Source of the DNA: Lachnospiraceae bacterium
GTDB lineage: Bacteria; Bacillota; Clostridia; Lachnospirales; Lachnospiraceae
NCBI GenBank assembly: GCA_017513125.1
Contig: JAFWDI010000007.1
Span: 89,152-153,151, forward strand
Reading direction: 5' to 3'
DNA: 64,000 nucleotides
This document shows, piece by piece, positions 36,629 through 47,032 of this stretch. Every line of letters starts with the position of its first letter. Within the stretch, counting starts at the first letter, position 1. Under the pieces are notes generated by a model. It was not told the DNA's origin, searched no databases, and saw only the letters and a program-made list of their open reading frames with translations. A program made the position numbers and the translations under genes.

Positions 36629-37677
36629 TGCGCGAGTTCCAGATCACAAAAACCGATGCCGGAAGAAGGCTCGACCGTTACCTGTCAGCGATACTGCCGC
36701 AGGCCGGTTCGGGCTTTCTGTATAAGATGCTTCGAAAGAAAAACATCACCCTGAACGGACGGAAGGCCTCCGGCCCGGAGCTCCTTTCGGAGGGCGACGT
36801 CATCACGATCTGGTTCTCGGAAGATACTTTCGCGAAGTTTTCCGGGCGGCGGAGCGCGGCGGAAGAGCATTCCGCGGCGGTTCCGGACCGCGCCGGAGGT
36901 ATGCTGCCGCTGAAAGTCCTGTACGAGGACGATGATATTCTGGTCATCGATAAGCCGGCCGGGCTGCTCTCGCAGAAGGCGGCCTCTAACGACGTTTCGG
37001 TCAATGAACTCCTCGCGGAACACCTCGGGACCGACAGAAACGACGCCTCGCAGGCTTTTCGTCCGGCGGCCTGTCACCGCCTGGACCGCAACACCACCGG
37101 CGTACTGGTCTGCGGAAAGTCTTATCGCGGCCTGAAAGAGATGACCGAATTGATCCGGACCCGCGAAGTGAAGAAGGAGTATCTCTGTCTGGTGCGCGGC
37201 TGCCCGGAAGCGCAGAAGTTCACACTGAGAGACATGCTCGTAAAAGATGAGACTGCAAATACGGTCCATGTCGAGAGCAGCGGCACATGTCTCGCTTCCG
37301 GATCCGCGGAAGATACCGCAGCTGCAGCATCACATGCCGAAGCGAAGGAGGCGGTCCTGAGCGCCGAAGTCCTGGCATCCGCCGGCGGCGTAAGCCTCCT
37401 GAAGGTCCTGCTGGAGACCGGACGCAGCCACCAGATCCGCGTCCAGCTGGCTCATGCGGGATATCCGCTGCTCGGCGATATAAAATACGGAGCGGAAAAG
37501 ATGTGCGGCGTGAAGGCATTGCCGATGGAAAAGAAGATCCGCAGACCGATGCTCCACGCTTACGCACTTACGATTCCCGGGCCCGCGGGAACCGTCACGG
37601 CGCCCGTTCCCTCCGATATGAGGAAGATCATGAAAGGAGCCGGCATTCTATGGCCACCTGGAACAGCAGAGGACTGA
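36628..37677 (+). CDS. RluA-family 23S rRNA/tRNA pseudouridine synthase
   Basis: A 349-residue enzyme. An S4-like RNA-binding domain (about 10-75; DAGRRLDRYLSAIL) precedes the catalytic domain. The catalytic aspartate is in ACHRLDRNTTGVLV (about residue 155), and GRSHQIRVQLAHAGYPLLGD is the C-terminal family motif. An insertion rich in A, S and E (about 212-240) separates the two halves. Most similar by layout to RluC/RluD; the exact target uridine cannot be assigned. It overlaps recU by 28 bases. Confidence 0.88.
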   Translation: MREFQITKTDAGRRLDRYLSAILPQAGSGFLYKMLRKKNITLNGRKASGPELLSEGDVITIWFSEDTFAKFSGRRSAAEEHSAAVPDRAGGMLPLKVLYEDDDILVIDKPAGLLSQKAASNDVSVNELLAEHLGTDRNDASQAFRPAACHRLDRNTTGVLVCGKSYRGLKEMTELIRTREVKKEYLCLVRGCPEAQKFTLRDMLVKDETANTVHVESSGTCLASGSAEDTAAAASHAEAKEAVLSAEVLASAGGVSLLKVLLETGRSHQIRVQLAHAGYPLLGDIKYGAEKMCGVKALPMEKKIRRPMLHAYALTIPGPAGTVTAPVPSDMRKIMKGAGILWPPGTAED

Positions 37678-38183
37678 GAGGATCGGCTCTCGAAGATCTC
37701 GTGAACCGGACGAACGAAGCCTACCGCGACGCCGGGCTGGCTCTGATTCAGAAGATCCCTACGCCGATCACCCCGATCGAGATGGACAAATCCACGCGGC
37801 ACATCACGCTGGCGTATTTCGATAAGAAAAGCACGGTCGACTATATCGGCGCCGTGCAGGGGATTCCTGTCTGCTTTGACGCGAAGGAATGTGCTTTCGA
37901 CACGTTCTCGCTTCGGAACATCCACGAACACCAGGTCGTGTTCATGCGTGATTTCGAAAAACAGAACGGCGTGGCTTTTATTCTCCTGCAGTTTACGGAG
38001 CGCGATGAGACGTACTATGTGCCGTTCCGTGATATCGACCGGTTCTGGCAGCGCGCGGAAGAGGGCGGACGGAAGAGCTTTACCTATGAAGAGATCGATC
38101 GCTCCCGGAAGATCGAACGCTCCGGCAACTTCTTCCTGCATTATCTGGTCCCGCTGGCCGCGGATCTCGAGGAGCGCGGCTGA
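37650..38183 (+). CDS. recU: Holliday junction resolvase RecU
   Basis: A 177-residue nuclease that cuts recombination intermediates in Firmicutes. It begins MATWNSRGLRGSALEDLVN; the catalytic D-x(n)-E/D-x-K set appears in STVDYIGAVQGIPVCFDAKE, where the usual FEAK reads FDAK. ATG 37650 has AAAGGAG at 37633-37639 inside the pseudouridine synthase gene, which decides this start over a much longer open frame. A penicillin-binding protein gene, often next to recU, is not here. Confidence 0.9.
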   Translation: MATWNSRGLRGSALEDLVNRTNEAYRDAGLALIQKIPTPITPIEMDKSTRHITLAYFDKKSTVDYIGAVQGIPVCFDAKECAFDTFSLRNIHEHQVVFMRDFEKQNGVAFILLQFTERDETYYVPFRDIDRFWQRAEEGGRKSFTYEEIDRSRKIERSGNFFLHYLVPLAADLEERG

Positions 38184-38239
38184 CTCGTCCGTACCGGATC
38201 TTGCCCGGTTCCGCCGCATCCGTTTCCCGCCGCTTTCTT

Positions 38240-38267
38240 TTGACATGAGACGTGAAAGTGATATACT
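38240..38267 (+). promoter_or_regulatory. Promoter of the histidine operon
   Basis: TTGACA (38240-38245), 16 bases, TATACT (38262-38267), about 48 bases before hisZ. The leader is too short for a T-box. Confidence 0.75.
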
Positions 38268-38315
38268 CATCATGTTTCTTAAATGGCTTAATATATCTTT
38301 TGGAACGTATCAGCT

Positions 38316-39536
38316 ATGAAGATCGAAAAACTGCTGCACACGCCCGACGGCGTGCGCGACGTCTACGGTGAAGAGAGCGCTCTTTACCGTGAACTGGAAG
38401 ACCGTTTGAGGAAAGTCTTTCTTTCTTACGGTTATTCGGATATCCGCACCCCCTCGTTTGAATACTTCGACGTATTCAGCGAGGAACGCGGGAGCGTCCC
38501 GAGCAGGGACCTTTATAAGTTCTTTGACCATGACGGAAACACGCTCGTGCTGCGCCCGGACATCACGCCGGCGATCGCGCGCTGCGCCGCGAAGTACTAC
38601 GACGACATCCTTTTCCCGGTGCGCCTGTCGTACATCATGGACACCTTCATTAACCACTCCGGATATCAGGGACGCCTGAAAGAGCGCACCCAGGCCGGTG
38701 CGGAGTGCTTCGGCTACGGGGACGTCGACGCCGACGCGGAGATGATCGCGCTGCTGATCCGCGCGCTGAGAAACTGCGGCCTTACCGAGTTTAAGATCGA
38801 GCTCGGTCAGGTGGACTTTTTCCGCGGACTGGTGGAAGAGGCGGGGATCGACGATGATACCGCGGAAGAGCTGCGGTCCCTGATCAGCGGAAAGAATTTC
38901 TACGGGCTCGAAGACCGTGCGCGGAAGCTGGGCCTGCCCGAGGACATCACTGCCGGATTTGTCGGGATCTCCGAACTGTTCGGCGACGTTTCGTGTCTGG
39001 AAAAAGCCCCGAAGATCACCTCAAACCCGGTCGCACTGGCTGCCGTAGACTATCTGAAGCGGCTTTACAGCCTGCTTTCGGCCTACGGCATGGAGCGGTT
39101 CCTCACGTTCGATCTTGGCATGCTGGGTAATTACACCTATTACACCGGCGTCGTGTTCCGCGCGTTCAGCTACGGCAGCGGCGAACCGATCGCTGCGGGC
39201 GGACGCTATGACCGCCTGATGCGCCAGTTCGGGAAAGATGTGCCCGCGATCGGTTTCGGCATGATGCTGGACACGGTCGTGTCTGCGCTGAAGGCGCAGA
39301 AGATAGAAATCACGCCGGCGCGCTGCGAGACGCTTCTGGTGTTCGAGGACGATGCGGATCATACGAGCAATCTCACCGCGATCACCCACGCGCGTCAGAT
39401 GCGGAATGCCGGTGAAAACGTACAGCTGCTGAAAAAGACCAGACCCATGGAGGACTGCCTCGCCTATGCGAAGTCTGCCGGGTTCACCCGCGTGCTCTAT
39501 GCGTGCGGTTCGGAAGTGACGGAGGCGGAGTTATGA
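38316..39536 (+). CDS. hisZ: ATP phosphoribosyltransferase regulatory subunit HisZ
   Basis: A 406-residue histidyl-tRNA-synthetase-like protein without the anticodon domain; it activates and regulates the short HisG. The class II motifs are seen (TPDGVRDVYGEES start, FEYFDVFSE, RPDITPAIARC motif 2, IAAGGRYDRLM motif 3). A separate C-terminal part of about 80 residues follows. As it sits directly upstream of short hisG, a true HisRS is unlikely. It overlaps hisG by four bases. Confidence 0.92.
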   Translation: MKIEKLLHTPDGVRDVYGEESALYRELEDRLRKVFLSYGYSDIRTPSFEYFDVFSEERGSVPSRDLYKFFDHDGNTLVLRPDITPAIARCAAKYYDDILFPVRLSYIMDTFINHSGYQGRLKERTQAGAECFGYGDVDADAEMIALLIRALRNCGLTEFKIELGQVDFFRGLVEEAGIDDDTAEELRSLISGKNFYGLEDRARKLGLPEDITAGFVGISELFGDVSCLEKAPKITSNPVALAAVDYLKRLYSLLSAYGMERFLTFDLGMLGNYTYYTGVVFRAFSYGSGEPIAAGGRYDRLMRQFGKDVPAIGFGMMLDTVVSALKAQKIEITPARCETLLVFEDDADHTSNLTAITHARQMRNAGENVQLLKKTRPMEDCLAYAKSAGFTRVLYACGSEVTEAEL

Positions 39537-40177
39537 GGACGCTGACGATCGCATTGGCAAAAGGCCGCACCGCGAAGCAGGTCATGAAGATGTTCGAAAA
39601 GATCGGCATCACCTGCGAGGAGATGAACGATCCCGACACCCGGAAGCTCATCTTCGAAAACCGCGAGCTGGGACTTCGGTTTTTCCTCGCGAAAGCGACG
39701 GACGTTCCCACATACGTCGAGCACGGCGCGGCTGATCTCGGAGTTGCGGGGAAAGATATCCTGATGGAAGAAGGCCGTGTGCTTTACGAAGTTCTCGATC
39801 TCGAGACCGCGAAGTGCCGCATGTGCGTCTGCGGGCCCGCGGAAGCCGCGGAAAAGCTGAAGCACGGCGAACAGATCACGGTCGCGACGAAGTTTCCGAA
39901 CATTACGAAGGAATATTTCCTGAATAAGAAGTATCAGACTGTCGAGATCATTCATCTGAACGGATCGATCGAACTGGCACCGATCGTGGGACTCTCCGAC
40001 GTCATCGTGGATATCGTCGAGACCGGTTCCACGCTGCGTGAGAACGGACTGCAGATCCTGGAAGAGATCTGTCCGCTTTCCGCCAGAGTCGTCGTAAATC
40101 AGGTCAGCATGAAGATGGAATACGAACGGATCATGGAACTGGTCCGCGGACTGAGAAAGGTCGTTAAAGGCGAGTGA
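39533..40177 (+). CDS. hisG: ATP phosphoribosyltransferase, short form HisG
   Basis: A 214-residue enzyme for the first histidine step (ATP and PRPP to phosphoribosyl-ATP). It starts MRTLTIALAKGR, and the PRPP site is in IVDIVETGSTLRENGL (about 160-175). The C-terminal feedback domain of long HisG is absent, so HisZ is needed. ATG 39533 overlaps the hisZ stop (ATGA); a frame open from 39503 lies within hisZ. Confidence 0.95.
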   Translation: MRTLTIALAKGRTAKQVMKMFEKIGITCEEMNDPDTRKLIFENRELGLRFFLAKATDVPTYVEHGAADLGVAGKDILMEEGRVLYEVLDLETAKCRMCVCGPAEAAEKLKHGEQITVATKFPNITKEYFLNKKYQTVEIIHLNGSIELAPIVGLSDVIVDIVETGSTLRENGLQILEEICPLSARVVVNQVSMKMEYERIMELVRGLRKVVKGE

Positions 40178-41469
40178 ACCGTTATAACCTGAATGAAGAT
40201 ACGAAAAAAGAGATTCTGACCCGGCTTGCCGCCCGGAGCCCGAACGACGATCTTTCGGCTGCAGGCACGGCCGCTGAGATTCTGGAGCAGATCCGTACGC
40301 GCGGAGACGAGGCGCTTTTCGAATATACGAAGCGTTTTGACGGCTGGGACGTGTCTGCGGATAATATCCGGGTGACCGAAGACGAGATCGAAGAAGCCTG
40401 CGCTGCGGTGGGCGAGCGTCTGATGTCGATCTTTGCGCATGCTGCCGCGAATATCCGTTCCTACCATGAGAACCAGGTGCGGAAGGACTGGTATGTGGAC
40501 CGTCCCGCGGGAAGCGTTCTCGGTCAGCGTATCACGCCGCTGGCGCGTGCCGGCGTGTATGTGCCCGGCGGAAAGGCCGCTTATCCTTCGACAGCGCTGA
40601 TGAACATGATACCCGCGAAGGTCGCCGGCGTGCCCCGCGTCGTCATGACGACTCCGGCCGGAAAAGACGGTAAAGTCTCGCCTTATACGCTGGCCGCAGC
40701 GAAAGTTGCCGGCGTAACTGAGATCTATAAGATCGGCGGCGCGCAGGCGATCGCCGCACTCGCTTACGGAACGGAGACCGTTCCGAAAGTGGATAAGATC
40801 ACCGGACCCGGAAACATTTTCGTGGCAGCCGCGAAGAAGCTCGTATTCGGACATGTATCGATCGACTCGATCGCGGGTCCGAGCGAGATCCTGGTCCTGG
40901 CGGACGAGACTGCCGATCCGCGGTATGTCGCCGCAGACCTTCTGTCTCAGTCGGAGCATGACGAGCGCGCATCCGCGATTTTGATTACAGACTCGGAAAA
41001 GCTCGCTGATGCGGTCGAGTCCGAACTGGAGCGCTTCATCGCAATGCTTCCGCGCACGGAGATCATACAGGCTTCCGTGCGGGATCACGGCTATATCATC
41101 ATTGCCCCGGATATGAAGGCGGCCTGTGAGATGGCCGATCTGATCGCTTCGGAGCATGTCGAGATCATGACCGCGGATCCGAAGGCGACGATGGCGGATG
41201 TTCATAACGCCGGCGCGATCTTCCTCGGCAGCTGGTCCTGCGAACCGCTCGGCGATTATTTCGCCGGCCCGAACCACGTGCTTCCGACGAACGGGACCGC
41301 GAAGTTTTTCTCGCCGCTTTCGGTGGATGACTTTATTAAAAAGACCAGCGTCATCTGCTACACGGAGGATGCGCTGCGCGCGGTCCACGATGAGATCGAA
41401 GAGTTCGCGCACTGCGAACAGCTGGATGCTCATGCGAACGCGATTCACGTTCGTTTTGAGAATGAGTAG
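40174..41469 (+). CDS. hisD: Histidinol dehydrogenase
   Basis: A 431-residue zinc enzyme making the last two oxidations to histidine. Family motifs are [20 protein letters not shown] (about 120-140), [12 protein letters not shown], the zinc/catalytic region [15 protein letters not shown] (about 263) and [14 protein letters not shown] near the C-terminus. It uses a GTG start overlapping the hisG stop (GTGA). Confidence 0.96.
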   Translation: MNRYNLNEDTKKEILTRLAARSPNDDLSAAGTAAEILEQIRTRGDEALFEYTKRFDGWDVSADNIRVTEDEIEEACAAVGERLMSIFAHAAANIRSYHENQVRKDWYVDRPAGSVLGQRITPLARAGVYVPGGKAAYPSTALMNMIPAKVAGVPRVVMTTPAGKDGKVSPYTLAAAKVAGVTEIYKIGGAQAIAALAYGTETVPKVDKITGPGNIFVAAAKKLVFGHVSIDSIAGPSEILVLADETADPRYVAADLLSQSEHDERASAILITDSEKLADAVESELERFIAMLPRTEIIQASVRDHGYIIIAPDMKAACEMADLIASEHVEIMTADPKATMADVHNAGAIFLGSWSCEPLGDYFAGPNHVLPTNGTAKFFSPLSVDDFIKKTSVICYTEDALRAVHDEIEEFAHCEQLDAHANAIHVRFENE

Positions 41470-41523
41470 ACGGATGCCTGTATCAGATGCTTCGGATATC
41501 ACGGGGCGGAAATGAGGAACGGT

Positions 41524-42114
41524 ATGAGCAGAATCGGATCAGTTAAGAGAATCACGAAAGAAACGGACGTCGAGATCCGTATCGATCTGGACGGGACCGG
41601 AGAGGCCGAGATCTCGACCGGGATCGGTTTCTTCGACCATATGCTGAACAGCTTCGCGCGCCACGGCCTGTTCGACCTGACCGTGCGTGTGACAGGAGAC
41701 CTGGAAGTCGACGCGCATCACACGATCGAAGATACCGGCATTGCGCTGGGGACCGCGATCGCCGAAGCGCTCGGCGACAAACTCGGCATCCGCCGCTACG
41801 GTTCCTGCATCCTGCCGCATGACGAAACGCTGATACTGACCGCGCTCGATCTGTCCGGAAGGCCGTTTTTCGTGTTCGACGCACAGTTCGACACACCCAT
41901 GGTCGGTGAGTTTCCGACCGAGATGGTCTATGATTTCTTCTATGCGGTCTGCTATGCGTCCATGATGAACCTGCACATCCGTGAAATGTCCGGTTCGAAC
42001 GCGCATCACATCATCGAGGCCATGTTCAAATCCTTCGCGAAGTCGCTGGACGCCGCCACGATGATCGACGAACGGGTGAAAGACCGTCTGCCCAGCACGA
42101 AAGGAGCTCTTTGA
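41524..42114 (+). CDS. hisB: Imidazoleglycerol-phosphate dehydratase
   Basis: A 196-residue manganese enzyme. The two metal-binding repeats [12 protein letters not shown] (about 63) and [17 protein letters not shown] (about 162) and the [12 protein letters not shown] segment are intact. ATG 41524 is preferred to one four codons upstream: it gives the normal [14 protein letters not shown] start and has AGGAA just before it. It is monofunctional, without a phosphatase domain. Confidence 0.95.
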   Translation: MSRIGSVKRITKETDVEIRIDLDGTGEAEISTGIGFFDHMLNSFARHGLFDLTVRVTGDLEVDAHHTIEDTGIALGTAIAEALGDKLGIRRYGSCILPHDETLILTALDLSGRPFFVFDAQFDTPMVGEFPTEMVYDFFYAVCYASMMNLHIREMSGSNAHHIIEAMFKSFAKSLDAATMIDERVKDRLPSTKGAL

Positions 42115-43325
42115 TGTCAGAGCGTTTACTGAAGATCGTTCCCGCCGTTTCCGTTCCGATGTCTGCCGATCCGCAGGCTCTGGCCGCCTGTGCAGCCGCC
42201 TGCGAGGACCGCGGAGCCGACGGTTTCATGCTCCGTTTCGAGACGGATGTCCGCGAAAACCCGGAAGAGTTCTTTAAGACTGTGCGCGAATGCGCGCGTG
42301 CCGTGGATATTCCGGTGTATGCGCATGCCCGGTATTTTAAGCTTGAGGACGTAAAGAAGCTTCTTTACGCCGGAGCGTCTTACTGCGTCTTTTTCGGCGC
42401 GGATGAAGAGGATATGCACATGTATCCGGAGGCATTGCTCCGCTTCGGGGCAGACCGCTGCGCCTGTCTTCTGTGCCCTTCGGATGAACTGCGCACGGAA
42501 GATAACGACGTCATTCCGGTAACGCAGATCTTCGTGAATGCGTCGGTCAACTGCGATATTCCGATGCTTCTGAATGAAAATCGTGATGCGGAACTCCTGG
42601 TGCTCGACATCGATCCTGAGGATACGGATAACGATTATTACGCGGTAAAGGCGGCGCTGGCGGAAAACGGTATCGAGGTCGATCTGTTCGTGAGCGCAGT
42701 CGATCCGGCAGAGTTTCACTGGGATGAGAAGGGATTGATCCCGGTCATCGTACAGGACGATAAGACAGATGAAGTCCTGATGATGGCATATATGAACGAA
42801 GAGTCCTACCGCCTGACCTGCGATACCGGCCGTATGACCTATTATTCGCGTTCCAGACAGTCGCTCTGGGTAAAAGGCGAGACTTCCGGACATTTCCAGT
42901 ATGTCAGGAGCATGTCGCTCGACTGCGACGCGGACACGATCCTGGCCCGTGTGCGTCAGATCGGCGCTGCCTGCCATACCGGAAACCGTTCGTGCTTCTT
43001 TACGCCCCTCGTAAAGCGAACGGGTATGCATCCGAACCCCGAAAAAGTGCTGGAAGATGTGTATGCCGTGATCCGTGACCGGAAGGAACACCCGAAGGAA
43101 GGCTCCTATACGAATTATCTGTTCGATAAAGGCGTTGACAAGATCTGCAAAAAGATCGGCGAGGAGGCGACCGAGATCGTTATCGCCGCGAAAAATCCCG
43201 ACCCGGAGGAGATCATCTACGAGTCCGCGGATTTCCTGTACCATCTGATGGTCCTGATGGCGGACAAGGGCGTGACCTGGGACGATATTCTGGACGAGCT
43301 TTCGAAGAGGGAGTCAGCCAAATGA
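42114..43325 (+). CDS. hisIE: HisIE with an N-terminal degenerate HisF-like barrel domain
   Basis: A 403-residue fusion. Residues 1-200 align with HisF (KIVPAVSV where HisF has I-P-C-L-D-V; IPVYA...[12 protein letters not shown] follows the barrel), but the catalytic aspartate is S13, the phosphate-binding GGGIR is lost (AHARYF, 70-75) and the second aspartate is gone. Residues about 202-305 are HisI (zinc cysteines C271, C287, C294), opening the AMP ring. Residues about 311-400 are HisE (pyrophosphatase; [13 protein letters not shown]). ATG 42114 overlaps the hisB stop (TGATG). hisH, hisA and a normal hisF are missing from the operon. Confidence 0.88.
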   Translation: MSERLLKIVPAVSVPMSADPQALAACAAACEDRGADGFMLRFETDVRENPEEFFKTVRECARAVDIPVYAHARYFKLEDVKKLLYAGASYCVFFGADEEDMHMYPEALLRFGADRCACLLCPSDELRTEDNDVIPVTQIFVNASVNCDIPMLLNENRDAELLVLDIDPEDTDNDYYAVKAALAENGIEVDLFVSAVDPAEFHWDEKGLIPVIVQDDKTDEVLMMAYMNEESYRLTCDTGRMTYYSRSRQSLWVKGETSGHFQYVRSMSLDCDADTILARVRQIGAACHTGNRSCFFTPLVKRTGMHPNPEKVLEDVYAVIRDRKEHPKEGSYTNYLFDKGVDKICKKIGEEATEIVIAAKNPDPEEIIYESADFLYHLMVLMADKGVTWDDILDELSKRESAK

Positions 43326-45187
43326 GAACCTGCGCGTTAAGCGAGGACATCCTTCTGACGGTCGAAAAGCCTGCCCGCTACATCGGCGGGGAGATCGGAT
43401 CCATCGATCCGGCCGCCGGGGCGGATGTCCGTTTTTGTATGTGCTTTCCGGACGTTTATGAAGTCGGAATGTCACATCTGGGCATACAGATCCTTTATGA
43501 CCATCTGAATCATATGCCGGGAGTCAGCTGCGAGCGCGTGTATTCGCCCTGGACAGACCTCGACCGGATCATGCGGGAACGTAAGATCCCGCTTTTTGCG
43601 CTGGAGTCGCAGAGACCCGTAAAAGACTTCGATTTTCTCGGGATCACGCTGCAGTATGAGATGTGTTATACGAACATCCTGCAGATACTGGATCTTTCCG
43701 GGATTCCGCTCGCCGCGGCCGACCGCAGCCTCGACGACCCGGTCGTGATCGGCGGCGGCCCCTGCACATATAATCCGGAACCGATTGCAGAGTTTTTCGA
43801 CCTCTTTTATATCGGTGAAGGCGAGACCCGCTACGCCGCCCTGATCGCGCTTTACCGTACATGCCGTTCTCAGGGCAAGAGCCGTGAGGAGTTCATCCGC
43901 GAAGCCGGGAAGCTGCCCGGTATTTACGCGCCGGGACTTTACGAGCCCATGTATCACGACGACGGCACGTTCCGCGAGATGCGTCCGCTGTACGATGACG
44001 TCCCCCGGATGATCCGAAAAGAGATCGTGCGCGATCTTTCCGGGGTGCAGTATATCGAGCATCCGATCATCCCGTTCATCCAGACCATACAGGACCGTGT
44101 GACGCTCGAGGTCATGCGCGGATGTATCCGCGGCTGCCGCTTCTGCCAGGCCGGACAGGTCTATAAACCGGTGCGCGAACGCGATATCGGGTACCTGAAA
44201 CGCGCTGCGGACACGCTGCTGAAGAACACCGGATATGACGAGATCACCCTGAGTTCTCTCAGTTCGAGCGATTACAGCGGCCTCGCGGAGATCGTAAACT
44301 ACCTGATCGACCACTATAAGGAAAAGGGCGTAAACATTTCCCTGCCTTCGCTCCGGATCGACGCGTTCTCGCTGGACGTCATGAGCCAGGTCCAGGATAT
44401 CAAAAAGAGCAGCCTGACCTTCGCGCCCGAAGCGGGGACCCAGCGGATGCGGAACGTCATTAACAAGGGCCTGACCGAAGACGATATCTTCCGGGGTTCC
44501 GCGGCGGCATTCGAGGGCGGCTGGAATAAGGTCAAACTGTATTTCATGCTCGGACTTCCGGGCGAGACGGAAGAGGACATGCGCGGTATCGCCGAACTGG
44601 CGGACGCGGTCGCGGATCTGTATTTCGATACCGTTCCGAAGGAGAAGCGGCAGGGAAAACCCCAGATCACCGCCAGCTCGTCATTCTTTATTCCGAAGCC
44701 GTTCACCGCGCTGCAGTGGGCACGCATGTATCCGAAGGAAGAGTATCTGCGCCGTGCTCATCTCGTCAAGGACGCGGTGCGTGCCGCGCATCATACCAAA
44801 TGCATCCGCTATATGTATCACGAGGCGGACGTCGCGATCATCGAGGGCGTACTCGCCCGCGGCGACCGAAAACTGTCAGCCGTGATCCGCAAGGTCTATG
44901 AAGCCGGCGGCATCTATGACGCCTGGCGCGAACATTACTGCGACGAGCGCTGGATGAAGGCGTTTTCCGACTGCGGGATCGATCCCGGTTTTTACATTTA
45001 CCGTGAGCGGCCTTTGGATGAAGTGTTCCCCTGGGACCATCTGGACGCAGGCGTCACGAAAGAGTATCTCATCCGTGAGTGGAAGCAGGCCATGCGGGCG
45101 GCGGTCACGCCGAACTGCCGGGAGGCCTGTGCGGGCTGCGGCGCGGCATCTTTCGGCTGCGGCGTCTGCCCCGGGGCAGCCTGCTGA
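43322..45187 (+). CDS. Radical SAM protein of the TIGR03960 family
   Basis: A 621-residue protein with an N-terminal B12-binding-like domain (about 1-190) and a radical SAM core. The Fe-S motif is in [19 protein letters not shown] (CxxxCxxC, about residue 265), and SSSDYSGL is a second family mark. The C-terminus is cysteine-rich ([20 protein letters not shown]). Its reaction is unknown to me; the family is nearly always followed by DUF2344, as here. It overlaps the hisIE end by four bases (ATGA), although it belongs logically with the ribosome genes downstream. Confidence 0.9.
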   Translation: MRTCALSEDILLTVEKPARYIGGEIGSIDPAAGADVRFCMCFPDVYEVGMSHLGIQILYDHLNHMPGVSCERVYSPWTDLDRIMRERKIPLFALESQRPVKDFDFLGITLQYEMCYTNILQILDLSGIPLAAADRSLDDPVVIGGGPCTYNPEPIAEFFDLFYIGEGETRYAALIALYRTCRSQGKSREEFIREAGKLPGIYAPGLYEPMYHDDGTFREMRPLYDDVPRMIRKEIVRDLSGVQYIEHPIIPFIQTIQDRVTLEVMRGCIRGCRFCQAGQVYKPVRERDIGYLKRAADTLLKNTGYDEITLSSLSSSDYSGLAEIVNYLIDHYKEKGVNISLPSLRIDAFSLDVMSQVQDIKKSSLTFAPEAGTQRMRNVINKGLTEDDIFRGSAAAFEGGWNKVKLYFMLGLPGETEEDMRGIAELADAVADLYFDTVPKEKRQGKPQITASSSFFIPKPFTALQWARMYPKEEYLRRAHLVKDAVRAAHHTKCIRYMYHEADVAIIEGVLARGDRKLSAVIRKVYEAGGIYDAWREHYCDERWMKAFSDCGIDPGFYIYRERPLDEVFPWDHLDAGVTKEYLIREWKQAMRAAVTPNCREACAGCGAASFGCGVCPGAAC

Positions 45188-45203
45188 CGCGGAGGTAAAG
45201 GCA

Positions 45204-45917
45204 TTGAAAGTCAGAGTCAAATTCACGAAGACCGGACCGGTCAAATTCATCGGCCATCTCGACGTCATGCGCTACTTTCAGAAAGCGCTGCGCCGGGCTG
45301 ATTTTTCCATGAAGCTGACCGAAGGCTTCAGCCCGCATCCGGTGATGAGCTTCGCGGCCCCTCTGGCGCTCGGCGACACATCCGAGTGCGAGTATATGGA
45401 CGTGGAACTGCTCTCGGTGACGCATTCCGACCGTATGCGCGATGAACTGAACGCGGTGATGGCGGAAGGCATCGAAGTTCTGAGTGTGCGCCTGCTGCCC
45501 GAGGGTGCGAAAAATGCGATGTCTTCGACCGCAGTCATCGACAGCAGAGTCCGTTTCCGTCAGGGGATGGAGCCGTTCGGCCGGATCCCGGGCTATCCCG
45601 ACCGGGAGGCATTTTTCAGCGGGATCAATGACTTCCTGCTCAGTGACGAAGTCACGATCGTGAAGACCGGAAAAAAGGGTGAGATCCGAAAGAATGTAAA
45701 GCCGTTTATCCGCTCATGGATCTCCGAAACGGACGCGTTTTTCCTGAGCGCCGATGTGCGCGAAACTTTCGTAAATCCGAAGCATATTCTGCAGGCATAT
45801 GCCTCGTCTCTGGAGCTGGATCTCGATCCGCTCAGTCTGACGTCGCACCGCGTCGAGCTTTACACCGAGATCGACGGTTCCATGATCACACTCGAGGACG
45901 TCGGACAGGTCTTTTGA
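45204..45917 (+). CDS. DUF2344 (TIGR03936) protein
   Basis: A 237-residue protein of unknown function with the family start KVRVKFTKTGPVKFIGHLD and the LTEGFSPHPVMSFAAPLALG motif (about 42-61). The start must be TTG 45204: GGAGG (45191-45195) lies eight bases before it and no ATG fits the conserved N-terminus. In other genomes it is sometimes fused to the TIGR03960 radical SAM protein, so the two likely act together, perhaps in RNA or ribosome modification. Confidence 0.88.
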   Translation: MKVRVKFTKTGPVKFIGHLDVMRYFQKALRRADFSMKLTEGFSPHPVMSFAAPLALGDTSECEYMDVELLSVTHSDRMRDELNAVMAEGIEVLSVRLLPEGAKNAMSSTAVIDSRVRFRQGMEPFGRIPGYPDREAFFSGINDFLLSDEVTIVKTGKKGEIRKNVKPFIRSWISETDAFFLSADVRETFVNPKHILQAYASSLELDLDPLSLTSHRVELYTEIDGSMITLEDVGQVF

Positions 45918-45918
45918 T

Positions 45919-47001
45919 ATGAGCAGATATCTGATCACCAAATATCAGAGAGCCGTTCTCTGCGGACTTTGGGAGGACGACCGTCCGCAGACGCTGAGCC
46001 TTTACTCCGAGGAACAGCTTCTTTCTTCCGGAACGGAAGAGGAGCGCATCGGCGACATTTACATCGCAAAAGTGAAAAAGATTCTGCCCGCACAGCGCGC
46101 CGCATTTGCGGACGTCCGTCCCGGCCGCACCTGCTTTCTGCCGCTGGACCGCGGATCCGTACTCTACGCGGACGGCCGCCGCACTGAGAAAGACTGTTCC
46201 GATCTGCGCGAGGGCGCAGAGATCCTGGTCCAGATCCGAAAAGCCGCTCACGCGAATAAAAAGCCCGAACTCACAGGCTATTTCAATCTGGAAGAGTATG
46301 ACGATCCGCGTGCGGCATTCCGCAGGATCACCGAGACGGCCGCGACGAGGACCTGCTACAGCAGGATCTGGACCGCCTCGGCCGGTCCGGTCCGTGAGCT
46401 TCTGCGGCTGAATGCCGAAGAACTGGAGATGATTCGGATCGACGACCCGGCGATCTGCGAGGCTCTCCGTGAGGATCCGTTCCTGAAGGATGCAGGTCTG
46501 GACAGCCTGATCAGCCTTTACACGGACGATTATCCGATGGGGAAACTGTATTCGGTCGAGTCCGCCCTGGAGGCGGCTCTGTCCAGGCGCGTCCGTCTGA
46601 GATCCGGCGTGGAACTGGTCATCGAACACACCGAAGCGTTCTGGACCGTGGACGTGAACAGCGGAAAAAGCGGCGCGTCCGTAAAGGGAATGCTTAAAGA
46701 GGACGCGGTCCTTGCGACGAACATCGGCGCTGTGCGTGAACTGGCCCGTCAGATGCGTCTGCGGAACATGTCCGGCATCGTTGTCTGCGACCTGATCAAC
46801 ATGACATTGCCCGAAAGCCGCGAACAGGTGATCTCGGCGCTCGGGGAGGCCTGTGAAGGCGACCCGGCCGGCGTACATATCGGCGGATTTACCGGTTTCG
46901 GATTACTCGAACTCTCCAGAAAACGGATCCGCCCCGCGCTGTACGAACAGGCCGCGTTTTTCGGTATCAAAACACGTTCTTCCGTCAAGAAAAATCCTTG
47001 A
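45919..47001 (+). CDS. rng: Ribonuclease E/G family protein, short form
   Basis: A 360-residue RNase G-type endonuclease. An S1-like domain lies at about 35-130 (GDIYIAKVKKILPAQRAAFADV), and the catalytic region holds the metal aspartates in FWTVDVNSGKSG and VVCDLINM. It is about 100 residues shorter than typical RNase G: the zinc-link cysteine region and C-terminal small domain are missing, which in E. coli support the tetramer. The frame is intact and ends naturally, so this looks like a native short form. The rplU promoter overlaps its last codons. Confidence 0.87.
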   Translation: MSRYLITKYQRAVLCGLWEDDRPQTLSLYSEEQLLSSGTEEERIGDIYIAKVKKILPAQRAAFADVRPGRTCFLPLDRGSVLYADGRRTEKDCSDLREGAEILVQIRKAAHANKKPELTGYFNLEEYDDPRAAFRRITETAATRTCYSRIWTASAGPVRELLRLNAEELEMIRIDDPAICEALREDPFLKDAGLDSLISLYTDDYPMGKLYSVESALEAALSRRVRLRSGVELVIEHTEAFWTVDVNSGKSGASVKGMLKEDAVLATNIGAVRELARQMRLRNMSGIVVCDLINMTLPESREQVISALGEACEGDPAGVHIGGFTGFGLLELSRKRIRPALYEQAAFFGIKTRSSVKKNP

Positions 47002-47026
47002 CTTTTAATAGAGGGAATGTTAAATT
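46998..47026 (+). promoter_or_regulatory. Promoter for rplU-rpmA
   Basis: TTGACT (46998-47003), 17 bases, TAAATT (47021-47026), overlapping the stop codon of rng. Confidence 0.75.
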
Positions 47027-47032
47027 ATCCGA

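Noticed and set aside
38184..38315. Possible T-box or attenuator before the histidine operon
   Set aside because: The predicted leader is only about 45 bases, with no specifier loop or T-box sequence.
42114..42720. Reading the N-terminal part of the hisIE protein as a separate functional hisF
   Set aside because: There is no stop or new start before the HisI domain, and the HisF catalytic and phosphate-binding residues are missing.
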